DNA of 64,000 nt from Hymenobacter elongatus (GCF_004745955.1 NZ_SRLD01000014.1:1-64000); one strand, 5' to 3'. Counted from the stretch's first letter, positions 22,664 through 33,807 are shown. Numbers and translations are program-made. The notes: a model not told the origin generated them from the letters alone.

Positions 22664-25252
22664 ATGCGTCTGACCCGTTTCCGCGCCGCGCTGCTAGCAT
22701 TCTTAATTACCAATTACTCATTACTAATTGGTGACGCCCACGCCCAGGCCCCGAAAACCTACTCTGCCTCGGAAATCCTGCTGGGGCTGAAAAAGCTCAA
22801 CGTGCTGGGCTCGGTGCTGTATGTGGCCGCCCACCCCGACGACGAAAACACCCGCCTGATTGCCTACCTGGCCAACGGCCGCCTGCTCGAAACCGGCTAC
22901 CTGAGCTGCACCCGCGGCGACGGCGGCCAGAACCTCATCGGCCCCGAATTGCGCGAGCAGCTCGGCGTCATCCGCACCCAGGAGCTACTGGCGGCCCGCC
23001 GCATCGATGGCGGCCGGCAGTTTTTTACCCGCGCCAACGACTTCGGCTTCTCCAAAACCGCCGAGGAAACCTTCACCATCTGGGACAAGGAGCAGGTGCT
23101 GGCCGACATGGTCTGGGTTATCCGGCAGCGGCGGCCCGACGTGCTCATCACCCGCTTCCCGCCCGATGCCCGCGCCGGCCACGGCCACCACACCGCCTCC
23201 GCCATGCTGGCCGCCGAAGCCTTCGACGCCGCCGGCGACCCGAAACGGTTTCCCGAGCAGCTCAAATACGTGCAGCCCTGGCAGCCCAAGCGCCTGTTCT
23301 GGAATACCGGCTCCTTCTTCGTGAAGGCCGGCGAAAACATGGACGGCTACCTCAATCTCGATGCCGGCGGCTACAACCCGCTGCTGGGCCAGAGCTACGG
23401 CGAAATTGCGGCCCGCAGCCGCTCCCAGCACAAAAGCCAGGGCTTCGGCTCCTCGGCCACCCGCGGCGAGGCGCTGGAGTATTTCCAGCTGGTGAAAGGG
23501 GAGAAGGCCACCACCGACTTGTTTGACGGCGTGGACATGAGCTGGAACCGCGTGCCTGGCGGCGTGGCCGTGGGTAAGCTGGTGGATGAGGTCATTCGCA
23601 AATATGATGCGGGCAACCCAAGTGCGAGTGTAGCGGGGCTGCTGAAGGTGCGGGAGATGCTAGAAAAACTGCCGAAGGAGGCTGCTTTTTGGGATAGTGA
23701 GAAGCAGGAAGGAATCAATGAATTAATCTATGCTTGCCTGGGCTTGAACTTGGCGGCGGTTGCTCAAGAACCTACTGCAACTCCTGACGGAAAACTCGAT
23801 ATAGCTATCGAAGCCTTAAATCGTTCATCCGTACCTGTGAAGCTGAAGTGGCTGGAAGTCCCAGCTATTGATTATAACTTCCAGACGGTGGGTAATATGG
23901 CTAAACAAAATATTGATGTGCAACTGGAAAGTAGTAAGCCGTTTCTAAAGAAAGCCTCAATTACAATACCGGCTAAGCAGTCTGTATCACAACCCTATTG
24001 GTTGCGGCAAACTGGGACAATAGGTATGTATAAAGTACCGGAAGTTGTGGAGAATTTTAGCTGGCCTGAACATCCTCATAAAGGTGAGCGAATAGAGCGG
24101 TGGACGGTGCTTGGAAGTCCTGAAAACCTCCCGATCAATCAGGTGCTCTTTACAATAGAAGCTGCTGGGGCAACTCTTTACTATACCAAGCCGCTGCAAT
24201 ACAAAAGCACCGACCCGGTAGAAGGGGAGAAGTACCGCCCGCTGACTGTGGTGCCACCCGTGGCCGTGAACATCGGCGGCCACGCCTACGTCTTCGCCGA
24301 CAACCTGCCCAAAACCATTCCCGTGACCCTGCGCGCTGGTAAGGCCGGGGTGAAAGGCAGCGTGGCCCTCACGCTGCCCGCCGGCTGGAAAGCCGAGCTC
24401 GCCAGCATCCCCTTCGACCTGGCCAATAAAGACGCCGAGCAAACCGTGCAGTTCCGGGTGCAGCCCGGCCCCGGCGCGGCCGAAGGCAAAACCGAGTTGC
24501 GCGCCGTAGCCACTGTGGACGGCCAAGCATATTCGCGCGGCTACCAGGTCATTGCGTACAACCACATTCCGACCCAAATCCTGTTTCCCGAAGCCGTGGC
24601 CCCGCTGGTGAAGCTCGACCTCAAGCGCAAGGGCCAGGAAATCGGCTACCTCATGGGCGCCGGCGACGACGTGCCCGACGCCCTGCGCCAGATCGGCTAC
24701 AACGTGACCCTGCTCAAGCCCGAGGATATCAGCCCCGACTACCTGCGCCGCTTCGATGCCGTGGTGCTCGGCATCCGGGCCTACAACACCATCGGGCAGC
24801 TAAAGGGCCTGCAGCCCAACCTGCTCAAGTACGTCGAAAACGGCGGCAACGTGGTGGTGCAGTACGTGGTGAGCCGGGGCACGGTGCTGCCCGAAATTGG
24901 CCCGTACCCGATGAAGCTGAGCAACGACCGGGTAACGGTCGAAAACGCCGCCATTACTTTCCTCAACCCCAAACAGCCCCTGCTCAACACGCCCAACAAA
25001 ATCACCAGCCAGGATTTCGAAGGCTGGCAGCAGGAGCAGGGCCTGTATTATCCCAGCTCCTGGGACCCCAAGTACCAAACCGTCATCAGCAGCCACGACC
25101 CCGGCGAACCCGCCAAGGAAAGTGCCATTCTGGTGGCCGACTATGGCAAGGGCCACTACATCTACACCGGCCTTTCGCTGTTCCGGGAGCTGCCCGCCGG
25201 CGTCCCCGGTGCCTACCGCCTACTGACCAACATGGTGTCGCTCGGCAAGTAG
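22664..25252 (+). CDS. Large secreted PIG-L (LmbE-like) deacetylase
   Basis: PIG-L enzymes are zinc-dependent N-deacetylases of N-acetylglucosamine-type substrates. The 862 residues start with a signal peptide (FLITNYSLLIGDAHAQ). The PIG-L domain at about 48-240 carries AHPDDEN (His57, Asp59, Asp60, Glu61) and GHGHH near 172-176. A beta-rich middle region, and a C-terminal part resembling a glutamine-amidotransferase/ThuA-like fold (FDAVVLGIRAYN, ENGGNVVVQY) follow. The coding sequence from about 23600 to 24190 is clearly more AT-rich than the rest of the gene, suggesting mosaic ancestry. It is probably periplasmic; the substrate is unknown. Confidence 0.88.
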   Translation: MRLTRFRAALLAFLITNYSLLIGDAHAQAPKTYSASEILLGLKKLNVLGSVLYVAAHPDDENTRLIAYLANGRLLETGYLSCTRGDGGQNLIGPELREQLGVIRTQELLAARRIDGGRQFFTRANDFGFSKTAEETFTIWDKEQVLADMVWVIRQRRPDVLITRFPPDARAGHGHHTASAMLAAEAFDAAGDPKRFPEQLKYVQPWQPKRLFWNTGSFFVKAGENMDGYLNLDAGGYNPLLGQSYGEIAARSRSQHKSQGFGSSATRGEALEYFQLVKGEKATTDLFDGVDMSWNRVPGGVAVGKLVDEVIRKYDAGNPSASVAGLLKVREMLEKLPKEAAFWDSEKQEGINELIYACLGLNLAAVAQEPTATPDGKLDIAIEALNRSSVPVKLKWLEVPAIDYNFQTVGNMAKQNIDVQLESSKPFLKKASITIPAKQSVSQPYWLRQTGTIGMYKVPEVVENFSWPEHPHKGERIERWTVLGSPENLPINQVLFTIEAAGATLYYTKPLQYKSTDPVEGEKYRPLTVVPPVAVNIGGHAYVFADNLPKTIPVTLRAGKAGVKGSVALTLPAGWKAELASIPFDLANKDAEQTVQFRVQPGPGAAEGKTELRAVATVDGQAYSRGYQVIAYNHIPTQILFPEAVAPLVKLDLKRKGQEIGYLMGAGDDVPDALRQIGYNVTLLKPEDISPDYLRRFDAVVLGIRAYNTIGQLKGLQPNLLKYVENGGNVVVQYVVSRGTVLPEIGPYPMKLSNDRVTVENAAITFLNPKQPLLNTPNKITSQDFEGWQQEQGLYYPSSWDPKYQTVISSHDPGEPAKESAILVADYGKGHYIYTGLSLFRELPAGVPGAYRLLTNMVSLGK

Positions 25253-25306
25253 ACCCCAGGCCGCGTGGAGGTTTCTGCGCTGCTGCTGCTGCCGTAAGCA
25301 TCCTTT

Positions 25307-25993
25307 ATGCTGTATCCTGTGCTGCTTACTACCCGTCGTTTTCTGTGGCTCACTGCCTTGCTGGTACCCCTCTGCGGCCTGCTCATCGTATTTATCGACC
25401 AGCCGCTGGCTCGTTTCTGCCACGCGCATTCCGCTGGGCTCAAGCCTTTTTTCGGGGGCTTCACCGGCGCGGCCGAAGTCGTGCATGAGGCCACTATGAA
25501 GACCCGTCTTTTCGGGATTCCGGCGCTGTTCGTTGCTTTGGTGCTGCTGTATGCCGTGGGCCGCTGGCTGCTGAAGCTGCCGCAGGCCAGCGTGTTTCTG
25601 GTGGTGGTGGTGGCACATCTAGCCAGCGTTGGTACTTCCAACGTGCTCAAAGGCGTGGTAAGCCGCCTGCGTCCCGAAGTTTTGTTCAGCACTGGCTACC
25701 CCGATTGGGGCTTCAACTATCCGCACCACGCGCATGCCGGCTCATTTCCCAGCACGCACACCGCCACGTTTTTCAGCTTGTTCGTACCGCTGGCGTTGGC
25801 TTTTCCGCGCCTGAGCGCGCCCTTGCTAGTGGTGCCGGTACTCATCGGCGTAGGGCGGCTGGTGCTGGAGATGCACTACCTCAGCGACGTGCTGTTTTCG
25901 GTGTGGCTGGTGGTGCTGTTTACCTTTCTGGCCGGCCAGCTGGCCCATTTGCCTTTGGTGAGTGGACGCCACGCAGCACTCGCCGAAAAATAG
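25307..25993 (+). CDS. PAP2 family membrane phosphatase
   Basis: This is an integral membrane phosphatase that removes phosphate from lipid or polyprenyl phosphates. The 228 residues form about six helices with all three PAP2 motifs: KGVVSRLRP, then PSTHT, then GVGRLVLEMHYLSDV. The second motif has T in place of the usual G (PSGH), as in some family members. It follows the PIG-L gene after 54 bases and may be co-transcribed with it. It is distinct from the two closely related PAP2 proteins at 42853 and 43872. Confidence 0.9.
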   Translation: MLYPVLLTTRRFLWLTALLVPLCGLLIVFIDQPLARFCHAHSAGLKPFFGGFTGAAEVVHEATMKTRLFGIPALFVALVLLYAVGRWLLKLPQASVFLVVVVAHLASVGTSNVLKGVVSRLRPEVLFSTGYPDWGFNYPHHAHAGSFPSTHTATFFSLFVPLALAFPRLSAPLLVVPVLIGVGRLVLEMHYLSDVLFSVWLVVLFTFLAGQLAHLPLVSGRHAALAEK

Positions 25994-26075
25994 CGTCTGT
26001 TTTCATCCGGCCCGTTCAGTCTGCTTCCGCCTGCTCGACTTTTCGCCATCATCCCCTCACTAACCCCGCTGCCCC

Positions 26076-26207
26076 TTGCCCACCGCTGCTCCCGACTCCG
26101 ATAAACCGCCGCTGCTGCCGTCGTGGCGCGCTTGGTACGCCCTGGTACTGGCAGCCCTGGCCGCCGAGCTGGTTCTGTTTCTGCTCCTGACCCGCGCCTT
26201 CGCATGA
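26076..26207 (+). CDS. Small single-helix membrane protein coupled to a symporter gene
   Basis: This 43-residue frame starts at TTG 26076, the only usable start after an in-frame stop at 26061. It has an N-terminal Pro/Asp/Lys stretch, SWRAWYALVLAALAAELVL, and a hydrophobic run to the end. Its TGA overlaps the ATG of the symporter gene (ATGA), which strongly suggests translational coupling. Small one-helix proteins encoded just before sodium:solute symporters occur in other bacteria and may be accessory subunits. That role is inference. Confidence 0.6.
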   Translation: MPTAAPDSDKPPLLPSWRAWYALVLAALAAELVLFLLLTRAFA

Positions 26208-27913
26208 GCCTGCTCGATTGGCTCGTTCTGGGCAGCACCTTGTTCTTTATCGTCGGCTACGGCACTTGGCGCACGCGCGGCAGCCGCACCCTCGACGCCT
26301 ATCTGCTGGGCGGGCGGCAGGCCAGCTGGTGGGGCATCGGCCTGAGTATTATTGCTACGCAGGCCTCGGCCATCACCTTTCTGAGTACGCCCGGGCAGGC
26401 CTATGACGACGGCATGCGCTTCATTCAGTTCTATTTCGGCCTGCCGCTGGCCATGATTCTCATTGCTGCCGTGGCCGTGCCCATCTACCAGCGGCTGCGC
26501 GTTTTTACGGCCTACGAATACCTCGAAACCCGCTTCGACCGCCGCACCCGCACCCTGGCCGCCGTGCTGTTTCTGGTGCAGCGCGGCCTCAGCAACGGCC
26601 TGTCGCTCTACGCGCCCGCGCTGGTGCTGTCGGCCATTCTGGGCTGGAACGTTAGCCTGACCGTGTGGCTTATCGGCGGGCTGATGATAAGCTACACCGT
26701 GGCGGGTGGCACCCGCGCCGTGGCCGTTACGCAACAGTGGCAGGTGGCCGTTATTTTCACCGGCATGGTAGTGGCCGGCTACCTTCTGGTACATTATCTG
26801 CCCGCTGGTGTTGGGTTCACGGAAGCCGTACAGGTAGCTGGCTTCCACGGCAAGATGAACCTGATTGACTTTCACTTCGACCCCAAGGACCGCTACAACT
26901 TCTGGACCGGCATGACCGGCGGCCTGTTTCTGGCCTTATCCTACTTCGGTACCGACCAAAGCCAGGTGCAGCGCTACCTCAGCGGGCAGAGCATCACGGA
27001 AAGCCGCCTGGGGCTGCTCTTCAACGGCCTCGTGAAAGTGCCCATGCAGTTCGGCATCCTGCTCATCGGGGTGCTGCTGTTCGTGTTCTACCAGTTCAAC
27101 CAGCCCCCGCTCACCTTCAATATTCCCGTGCGGGAGCAGATTGCTCAAAACCCCGCCTACCGCTCCACGCTCGTTGAGCTGGAGCAGCGCCACGCTACGC
27201 TTTTCACGGCCAAGCGCGCGGCTACCGGCCAGCTCATAGCGGCGCTGCATACCAAGGATAACGGCCAGGTAGCGGCAGCCAGGAGCCATCTGCAAGCCAC
27301 CGAGGCCGCCACGCGTGGCCTGCGGGCCGAAGCTCAGGTGTTTTTCAAGCAAGCCGTGCCCACGGCCGAGGCCAAAGACACCGACTACATCTTCCTCAGC
27401 TTTGTGCTGCGCTATATGCCCCATGGCCTCGTCGGCCTGCTGATTGCCGTGGTGCTCAGCGCGGCTATGAGCTCGGCCGCCGCCGGCCTCAATGCCCTGG
27501 CCAGCACCACCATCATCGACCTCTACCGCCCGTCGCGGCCCCAGCTCGATGAGATGCACTGCGTGCAGGCTTCCCGCTGGGCCACCATTGGCTGGGGCGT
27601 GCTAGGCATCGGCTTCGCCTTGTTTGCCGCCCGCCTCGAAAACCTGATTCAGGCCGTCAATATTCTGGGTTCTATTTTCTACGGCACTATTCTGGGTATT
27701 TTCGTCGTGGCTTTTTTTCTGAAAAATATTGGCTCCAAAGCTGTTTTTCGGGCCGCCATTGTCACGCAGCTGCTGATCTTCCTGTTGTTTTTCGCCACCG
27801 ACATTGCCTATCTCTGGTACAACATCATCGGCTGTGCCCTGGTAATGCTGCTGGCCGCCATCAGCCAGCAACTCAGCCCGGAACCCGTCAAAACCGTAGC
27901 GCAGCCCGCCTGA
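26204..27913 (+). CDS. Sodium:solute symporter (SSS family)
   Basis: This secondary transporter takes up a solute with sodium across the inner membrane. The 569 residues have about 13 helices with SSS landmarks: LDAYLLGGRQASWWGIGLS, FLSTPGQAYDDGMRF, YFGTDQSQVQRYLSG (the family signature region) and VVLSAAMSSAAAGLNALAST. A soluble insert of about 90 residues (EQRHATLFTAKRAATGQ onward) lies between helices 8 and 9. The start at 26204 is fixed by the ATGA overlap with the small upstream gene; the longer frame to 26123 is out of register with it. The substrate cannot be assigned. Confidence 0.92.
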   Translation: MSLLDWLVLGSTLFFIVGYGTWRTRGSRTLDAYLLGGRQASWWGIGLSIIATQASAITFLSTPGQAYDDGMRFIQFYFGLPLAMILIAAVAVPIYQRLRVFTAYEYLETRFDRRTRTLAAVLFLVQRGLSNGLSLYAPALVLSAILGWNVSLTVWLIGGLMISYTVAGGTRAVAVTQQWQVAVIFTGMVVAGYLLVHYLPAGVGFTEAVQVAGFHGKMNLIDFHFDPKDRYNFWTGMTGGLFLALSYFGTDQSQVQRYLSGQSITESRLGLLFNGLVKVPMQFGILLIGVLLFVFYQFNQPPLTFNIPVREQIAQNPAYRSTLVELEQRHATLFTAKRAATGQLIAALHTKDNGQVAAARSHLQATEAATRGLRAEAQVFFKQAVPTAEAKDTDYIFLSFVLRYMPHGLVGLLIAVVLSAAMSSAAAGLNALASTTIIDLYRPSRPQLDEMHCVQASRWATIGWGVLGIGFALFAARLENLIQAVNILGSIFYGTILGIFVVAFFLKNIGSKAVFRAAIVTQLLIFLLFFATDIAYLWYNIIGCALVMLLAAISQQLSPEPVKTVAQPA

Positions 27914-27960
27914 TTACTGCCTGAAATGGCGGGGCGTAAGTCGAAGGAGTGACAGGAGCT

Positions 27961-28013
27961 GTACAAAGCAAAAGTCCCGCGCAACAGCGTTGCGCGGGAC
28001 TTTTGCTTTGTAC
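27961..28013. terminator. Bidirectional terminator, 25-base perfect stem
   Basis: Arms 27961-27985 and 27989-28013 are fully complementary, with loop AGC, between the convergent symporter and DUF2911 genes. Confidence 0.9.
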
Positions 28014-28023
28014 CGACTCTGGA

Positions 28024-28896
28024 CTATTTGCCTTTTTTGGCTGTCATAATCAGATCCTCGTTCATTTTCACGTAGTCGGCGTTCTTGGCATCCAGCGCCA
28101 GTTTGCGCGACTGTTCGGCCGAGGCGGTGGCACCCTTGTAGTCTTTCATTTTCATCTTGATTTTCGCCTCGGTGTGGACGTTCCAGAACTTGGGGTCCTT
28201 CTCGTTGGCCTTCTGAATCCAGGTCAGCGCCTGCTTCATATCCTTGTCGTTGTCATAGTAATACACGGCAGCGGCGGCCATGTCGTTGGCCGAAGCACTG
28301 GCATTCTTGATGACCTTCTCATCAATCTGGGCCATTACTTTGGGGTCTACGTCGGTGCCGAGCTTGAACTTGGCACCGGTCAGTTCCCACATCATATCCA
28401 CGTTGGCCGTAGCGGGCGTGAGGTCGGAGAAACCGATGGTGAAGGTTTCCACTTTGCTGCCCAGCTTGTAGGTTTTGGCCGAGAAGCGCACCACGTCCTG
28501 GTCGTCCTTGAAGCCATCTACATCGGCACCCTGCTTCGTGCTTTTGTTCAGCACGATCAGCCACTCTGCCTTATTGGGAATGGTGTAGAGGCCATATTCG
28601 CCGGCTGGTACTTTTTTGCCTTCCAGCGTTACGTCATCCGAGAATTTGATGGTCGTTGTCTGGTTGGCACCCGTGCGCCAGCGTTTGCCGAACGGCACGA
28701 TAGAGCCGAAAATAGCCCGGTCTTTGGCGCTGGGGCGCGAATAAGTAATGGTTACGTCGGTCAGGCCCACGCGCTGCATTACGGTGCTTTTGGGGCTGGC
28801 CGCCGGCGTCGCAATTTGTGCCTCAGCGGTGGGAGCGGCAAAGAAAAGGGCGCTGGCCAGGGCAGTGCCGGCGAGCAGCGTAGTACGGTTCAACAT
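28024..28896 (-). CDS. DUF2911 domain protein with C-terminal helical repeats
   Basis: This 290-residue protein has a signal peptide ending PTAEAQ. The DUF2911 beta domain covers about residues 30-175 (VTITYSRPSAKDRAIFGSI, WRTGANQTTTIKFSDDV, KVPAGEYGLYTIPNKAEW). A TPR-like helical region follows (ALTWIQKANEKDPKFWNVH, AEQSRKLALDAKNADYVK). DUF2911 is common in Bacteroidota and is of unknown function; it is expected to be periplasmic. A TACTTTTA -7-like element lies on the minus strand at about 28932-28939. Confidence 0.92.
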   Translation of the reverse strand: MLNRTTLLAGTALASALFFAAPTAEAQIATPAASPKSTVMQRVGLTDVTITYSRPSAKDRAIFGSIVPFGKRWRTGANQTTTIKFSDDVTLEGKKVPAGEYGLYTIPNKAEWLIVLNKSTKQGADVDGFKDDQDVVRFSAKTYKLGSKVETFTIGFSDLTPATANVDMMWELTGAKFKLGTDVDPKVMAQIDEKVIKNASASANDMAAAAVYYYDNDKDMKQALTWIQKANEKDPKFWNVHTEAKIKMKMKDYKGATASAEQSRKLALDAKNADYVKMNEDLIMTAKKGK

Positions 28897-29312
28897 GGGT
28901 AAAAGAGATGAATTAGGGTGATTGACGGAATAAAAGTACGAGTTTCAGGCCAGCCGCTGGCGTAAGCCGCCAAAGGTTAGTTGAACCGAAATTTCTTGGC
29001 ACCGTAGCACCGCCGGCACAACGGTAGGCACAGACATCGCTACCAGACAGGGTAGGTTAAGGCAGTAGCTGCTTCTGGGGACTTACAGCAGTTGGAGCCT
29101 TTGCCACCGCTGCGTGGCTGAAGCGCCGGCTGGTCAGCCAAAGCAGGTCCGCTGGGTCTTTCCAACTCCCGAGCCGAGCCACAGGCCGAAAAGCCGCTCA
29201 AGCAAAAAGGGCTCTACACAGGTTTATCGTCAGGCTTTCGTAGCGTTATGCGTTGTAAAAACTATATATTTTATTTAACTATTCTTATCGCCCAAACGAT
29301 CTTTGTTGGCCT
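28897..29312. other. Intergenic region without a recognisable gene
   Basis: These 416 bases lie between divergent genes and carry the promoter regions of both. I see a TACTTTTA element for the minus-strand gene and an ATCTTTG element about ten bases before ATG 29313. The AT-rich stretch just before the latter (29255-29290) fits a promoter. No RNA gene or repeat was recognised in the remainder. Confidence 0.4.
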
Positions 29313-29711
29313 ATGGTACAGCGCATCTTAAATTCGGACATCTACCTCAGCATCTCATACGATGCCGTGCACGGCTGGCTCTACGCCGACTGGCACGGGC
29401 AGGTAGATAGCGAGGATGTGATGACCGGGGCGCTCAAAGTGCTAAACGAATTGCGTAGGGAGCGGTGTACGAAGGTGCTTAATAACAATAGTAAGCTCGC
29501 GGGTGTCTGGGCCGATGCGGCTATTTGGGGGGGCGAAGAGTTGTTGCCGAAGCTATACACTGCCGGCTGTCGGCATCTTGCCTGGGTCTATTCGCCCGAA
29601 GCCTACAGTCGGCTTTCGGCTGCGCTCATTGTGGAGCGCAGCCCCGCCGGCATTGTCCTGAAAACCTTCGACGACCTGACCGCCGCCCGCACTTGGCTGC
29701 AGCAGGTGTAG
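29313..29711 (+). CDS. SpoIIAA-like (STAS-type fold) hypothetical protein
   Basis: This 132-residue cytosolic protein has the pattern YDAVHGWLYADWHGQVDSED, KVLNNNSKLAGVWADAA, then HLAWVYSPEAYSR and a final TFDDLTAARTWLQQV helix. It is a distant paralogue of the protein at 14925-15368. It stands alone between two genes on the other strand. Function unknown; the fold occurs in anti-anti-sigma-like and small-molecule-binding proteins. Confidence 0.75.
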   Translation: MVQRILNSDIYLSISYDAVHGWLYADWHGQVDSEDVMTGALKVLNELRRERCTKVLNNNSKLAGVWADAAIWGGEELLPKLYTAGCRHLAWVYSPEAYSRLSAALIVERSPAGIVLKTFDDLTAARTWLQQV

Positions 29712-29741
29712 CTCGGCTGCCTAGCTGCCGGGTGGGCTTCC

Positions 29742-31577
<1,836 letters not shown>

Positions 31578-31700
31578 ATATTCTTACTACTCCATCAATT
31601 AGAACGCCGCTTGAAAAACGACCGAACAGCGGCGGCCTGACGCGTCAGGGAACACCAGGGTTCGGTTGCGGCTTCTCACCGCTGCTTTCTTATCACTTCT

Positions 31701-32192
31701 TTACTCGAATTTTGTTTTGCCCTGCTCTATTTTCAACCCGCTGGAGTTGCCGAACGGCACCGGCAGCTGCACCTGAATGGCTACCGGCTGACCTTTGCGC
31801 GTGGCAGGCTTCCAGACGGGCAGCAGGGCCAACACCCGGAGCGCTTCGGCGTCGCACTCGGGGCTGAGGCCGGTTTTGACGCTGGGGTTGCGCACGCGGC
31901 CGTCGGTTTCAATGGTAAAAGTGGTCAGCACGTTGCCCATAGTCTTACTGACGCGCGCGGCCTCCGGATACTGTATATTCTGCTGAAGAAAATCACTCAG
32001 GGCTTTGGCGCCGCCCGGAAACTGCGGCGGCACATCGGGGCGGTTGGGGGCCGGGTTGCGCTGGGCCTGCATGCGGCCCGGCTTCAGCACTACCGGCGGC
32101 TTGGCTGGCGACTGGGCCTGGCTGTTGAAGTGTACCCCTATAACCAGCAGAAGGAAAAAAAGATATTTCACGGGCAGAATCACGTAATGCAA
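31701..32192 (-). CDS. Secreted TonB C-terminal domain protein
   Basis: This 163-residue protein has a TonB-C domain at about 55-150 (PPQFPGGAKALSDFLQQNI, YPEAARVSKTMGNVLTTF, CDAEALRVLALLPVWKPATR). TonB normally spans the inner membrane and energises outer-membrane receptors with ExbBD. Here the N-terminus (FFLLLVIGVHFNSQAQ) looks like a cleavable signal and the Pro-rich spacer is short. It may therefore be a free periplasmic protein rather than a true energy transducer. Such short TonB-C proteins are abundant in Bacteroidota. Confidence 0.88.
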   Translation of the reverse strand: MHYVILPVKYLFFLLLVIGVHFNSQAQSPAKPPVVLKPGRMQAQRNPAPNRPDVPPQFPGGAKALSDFLQQNIQYPEAARVSKTMGNVLTTFTIETDGRVRNPSVKTGLSPECDAEALRVLALLPVWKPATRKGQPVAIQVQLPVPFGNSSGLKIEQGKTKFE

Positions 32193-32328
32193 TGCAGCAC
32201 AGAGTTTTTACTGCACTAAAGGTGGTAATGGGAGCGGCTTGGCGGTAAACGCCCGCGCATGCCCCGCACCTCGGCAAAGGTACGCCGGAAACACCAAGCA
32301 GCCACCAGCTTGTTCCCGCTGCCGCTGG

Positions 32329-33807
32329 CTACGCGGTCTGGAGCTTGGGCGTAGTCGGCCGCGAAACGGCCAGCAGCGCCAGGAACGTGAGCAGGCCATT
32401 GACCAGCAGAATCTCGAAGCCGAATTCATAGCCACCGAGCCAGGCCTTGGAGTTGGCGTTGAGCACGTAGCAAAACACCGGCGGCCAGGCGCACATCCAG
32501 GGCACGTACCGGTCGTGGAGCTGGCGGCTGGTGAAAATGCCGAAGCTGAACAGCCCCAGCAGCGGCCCGTAGGTGTAGCCCGCCGCCTTGAACACGGCCG
32601 AAATCAGGCTCTGGTCATTTAGTAGTCGGAAGATCAGGATGATGATGACCAGCACCACCGTGAACAGCAGGTGGCTCCGCTGGCGCAGCACACGCTGTTG
32701 CTGCTCCGGGTACTTGCTGATGGTCAGAAAGTCGACGCAGAACGAGGTGGTCAGCGCCGTCAGGGCGGAGTCGGCGGAGGAATAGGTGACGGCAATGATG
32801 CCCAGAATGAACACGATGCCCGCGAACAGGGAAAAATGCTCGGTGGCCAGCAGCGGAAACACGTCGTCGCCAATGATTTTGCCGGCAGCGTTCAGCGGCA
32901 ACTGAATGCCTTTGGCCGCCGCATATTGGTAGAGCAACACGCCCAGGGACAGGAACAGGATGTTGACCGGCACCAGAATCAGGGCAAACCAGAACATGTT
33001 TTTCTGGGCGTCCTTCAGCGAGCGGCAGCTCAGGTTCTTCTGCATCAGGTCCTGGTCGAGGCCGGTCATGACGATGGTGATGAACATGCCCGACAGGAAC
33101 TGCGTCCAGAACTTGCGGCTGTCGGTCCACTCCCAGAAAAATACGCGCGACATATCCGATTCGCTCACCGTTTGCACTACCTGCCCGAAGCCCAGATTCA
33201 GCTCCTGTGAAATCAGATACACCGAGATGCCCACCGACGTCAGCATGGCCAGCGTCTGGAAGGTGTCGGTCCAGAGGATGGTTTTGAGGCCGCCGCGAAA
33301 GGTATATAGGTAAATCAGCAGCACGCTCACGGCCACCGTGACGGCAAAGGGTACGCCCAGATCATCGAAAACGGCCACCTGCAGCACGCCCGCCACCACG
33401 TAGAGGCGCAAGGCAGCCCCGATGGCCCGCGAAATCAGAAACAGCGCCGCGCCGGTCTTGTAGCTCCAGAAGCCAAAGCGCTGCTCCAGATAGGTATAAA
33501 TCGACACCAGATTGAGCCGGTAATACAGCGGCAGCAGCACCGTGCCAATCACCAGATAGCCTACCAGATAGCCCATTACCACGGCCATATAGCTCCAAGC
33601 CTTGTCGTGCACCATGCCCGGCACCGAAATAAAGGACACGCCCGACAGCGAAGTGCCAATCATGGCGAAGGCCACCATGTACCAGGGCACATTGCGGTTG
33701 GCCACGAAGAAGCTGGCGCTGGTAGCCTTGCGGGAAGTGAGCAGGGCAATGATGATCAGGATGACGAAGTAGCCGGCAATCAGGCTTAAGATCAGAGTGG
33801 GGGACAT
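32329..33807 (-). CDS. Sodium:solute symporter (SSS family)
   Basis: The 492-residue transporter has about 13 helices with SSS landmarks: SASFFVANRNVPWYMVAF, GTSLSGVSFISVPGMV, TGLDQDLMQKNLSCRSL and IAVTYSSADSALTALTT. It lacks the soluble insert of the symporter at 26204 and is only distantly related to it. Similar proteins in Bacteroidota are annotated as sialic acid or proline-type symporters, but the solute is not evident here. A TATCTTTA -7-like element lies about 25 bases upstream on the minus strand. Confidence 0.92.
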   Translation of the reverse strand: MSPTLILSLIAGYFVILIIIALLTSRKATSASFFVANRNVPWYMVAFAMIGTSLSGVSFISVPGMVHDKAWSYMAVVMGYLVGYLVIGTVLLPLYYRLNLVSIYTYLEQRFGFWSYKTGAALFLISRAIGAALRLYVVAGVLQVAVFDDLGVPFAVTVAVSVLLIYLYTFRGGLKTILWTDTFQTLAMLTSVGISVYLISQELNLGFGQVVQTVSESDMSRVFFWEWTDSRKFWTQFLSGMFITIVMTGLDQDLMQKNLSCRSLKDAQKNMFWFALILVPVNILFLSLGVLLYQYAAAKGIQLPLNAAGKIIGDDVFPLLATEHFSLFAGIVFILGIIAVTYSSADSALTALTTSFCVDFLTISKYPEQQQRVLRQRSHLLFTVVLVIIILIFRLLNDQSLISAVFKAAGYTYGPLLGLFSFGIFTSRQLHDRYVPWMCAWPPVFCYVLNANSKAWLGGYEFGFEILLVNGLLTFLALLAVSRPTTPKLQTA

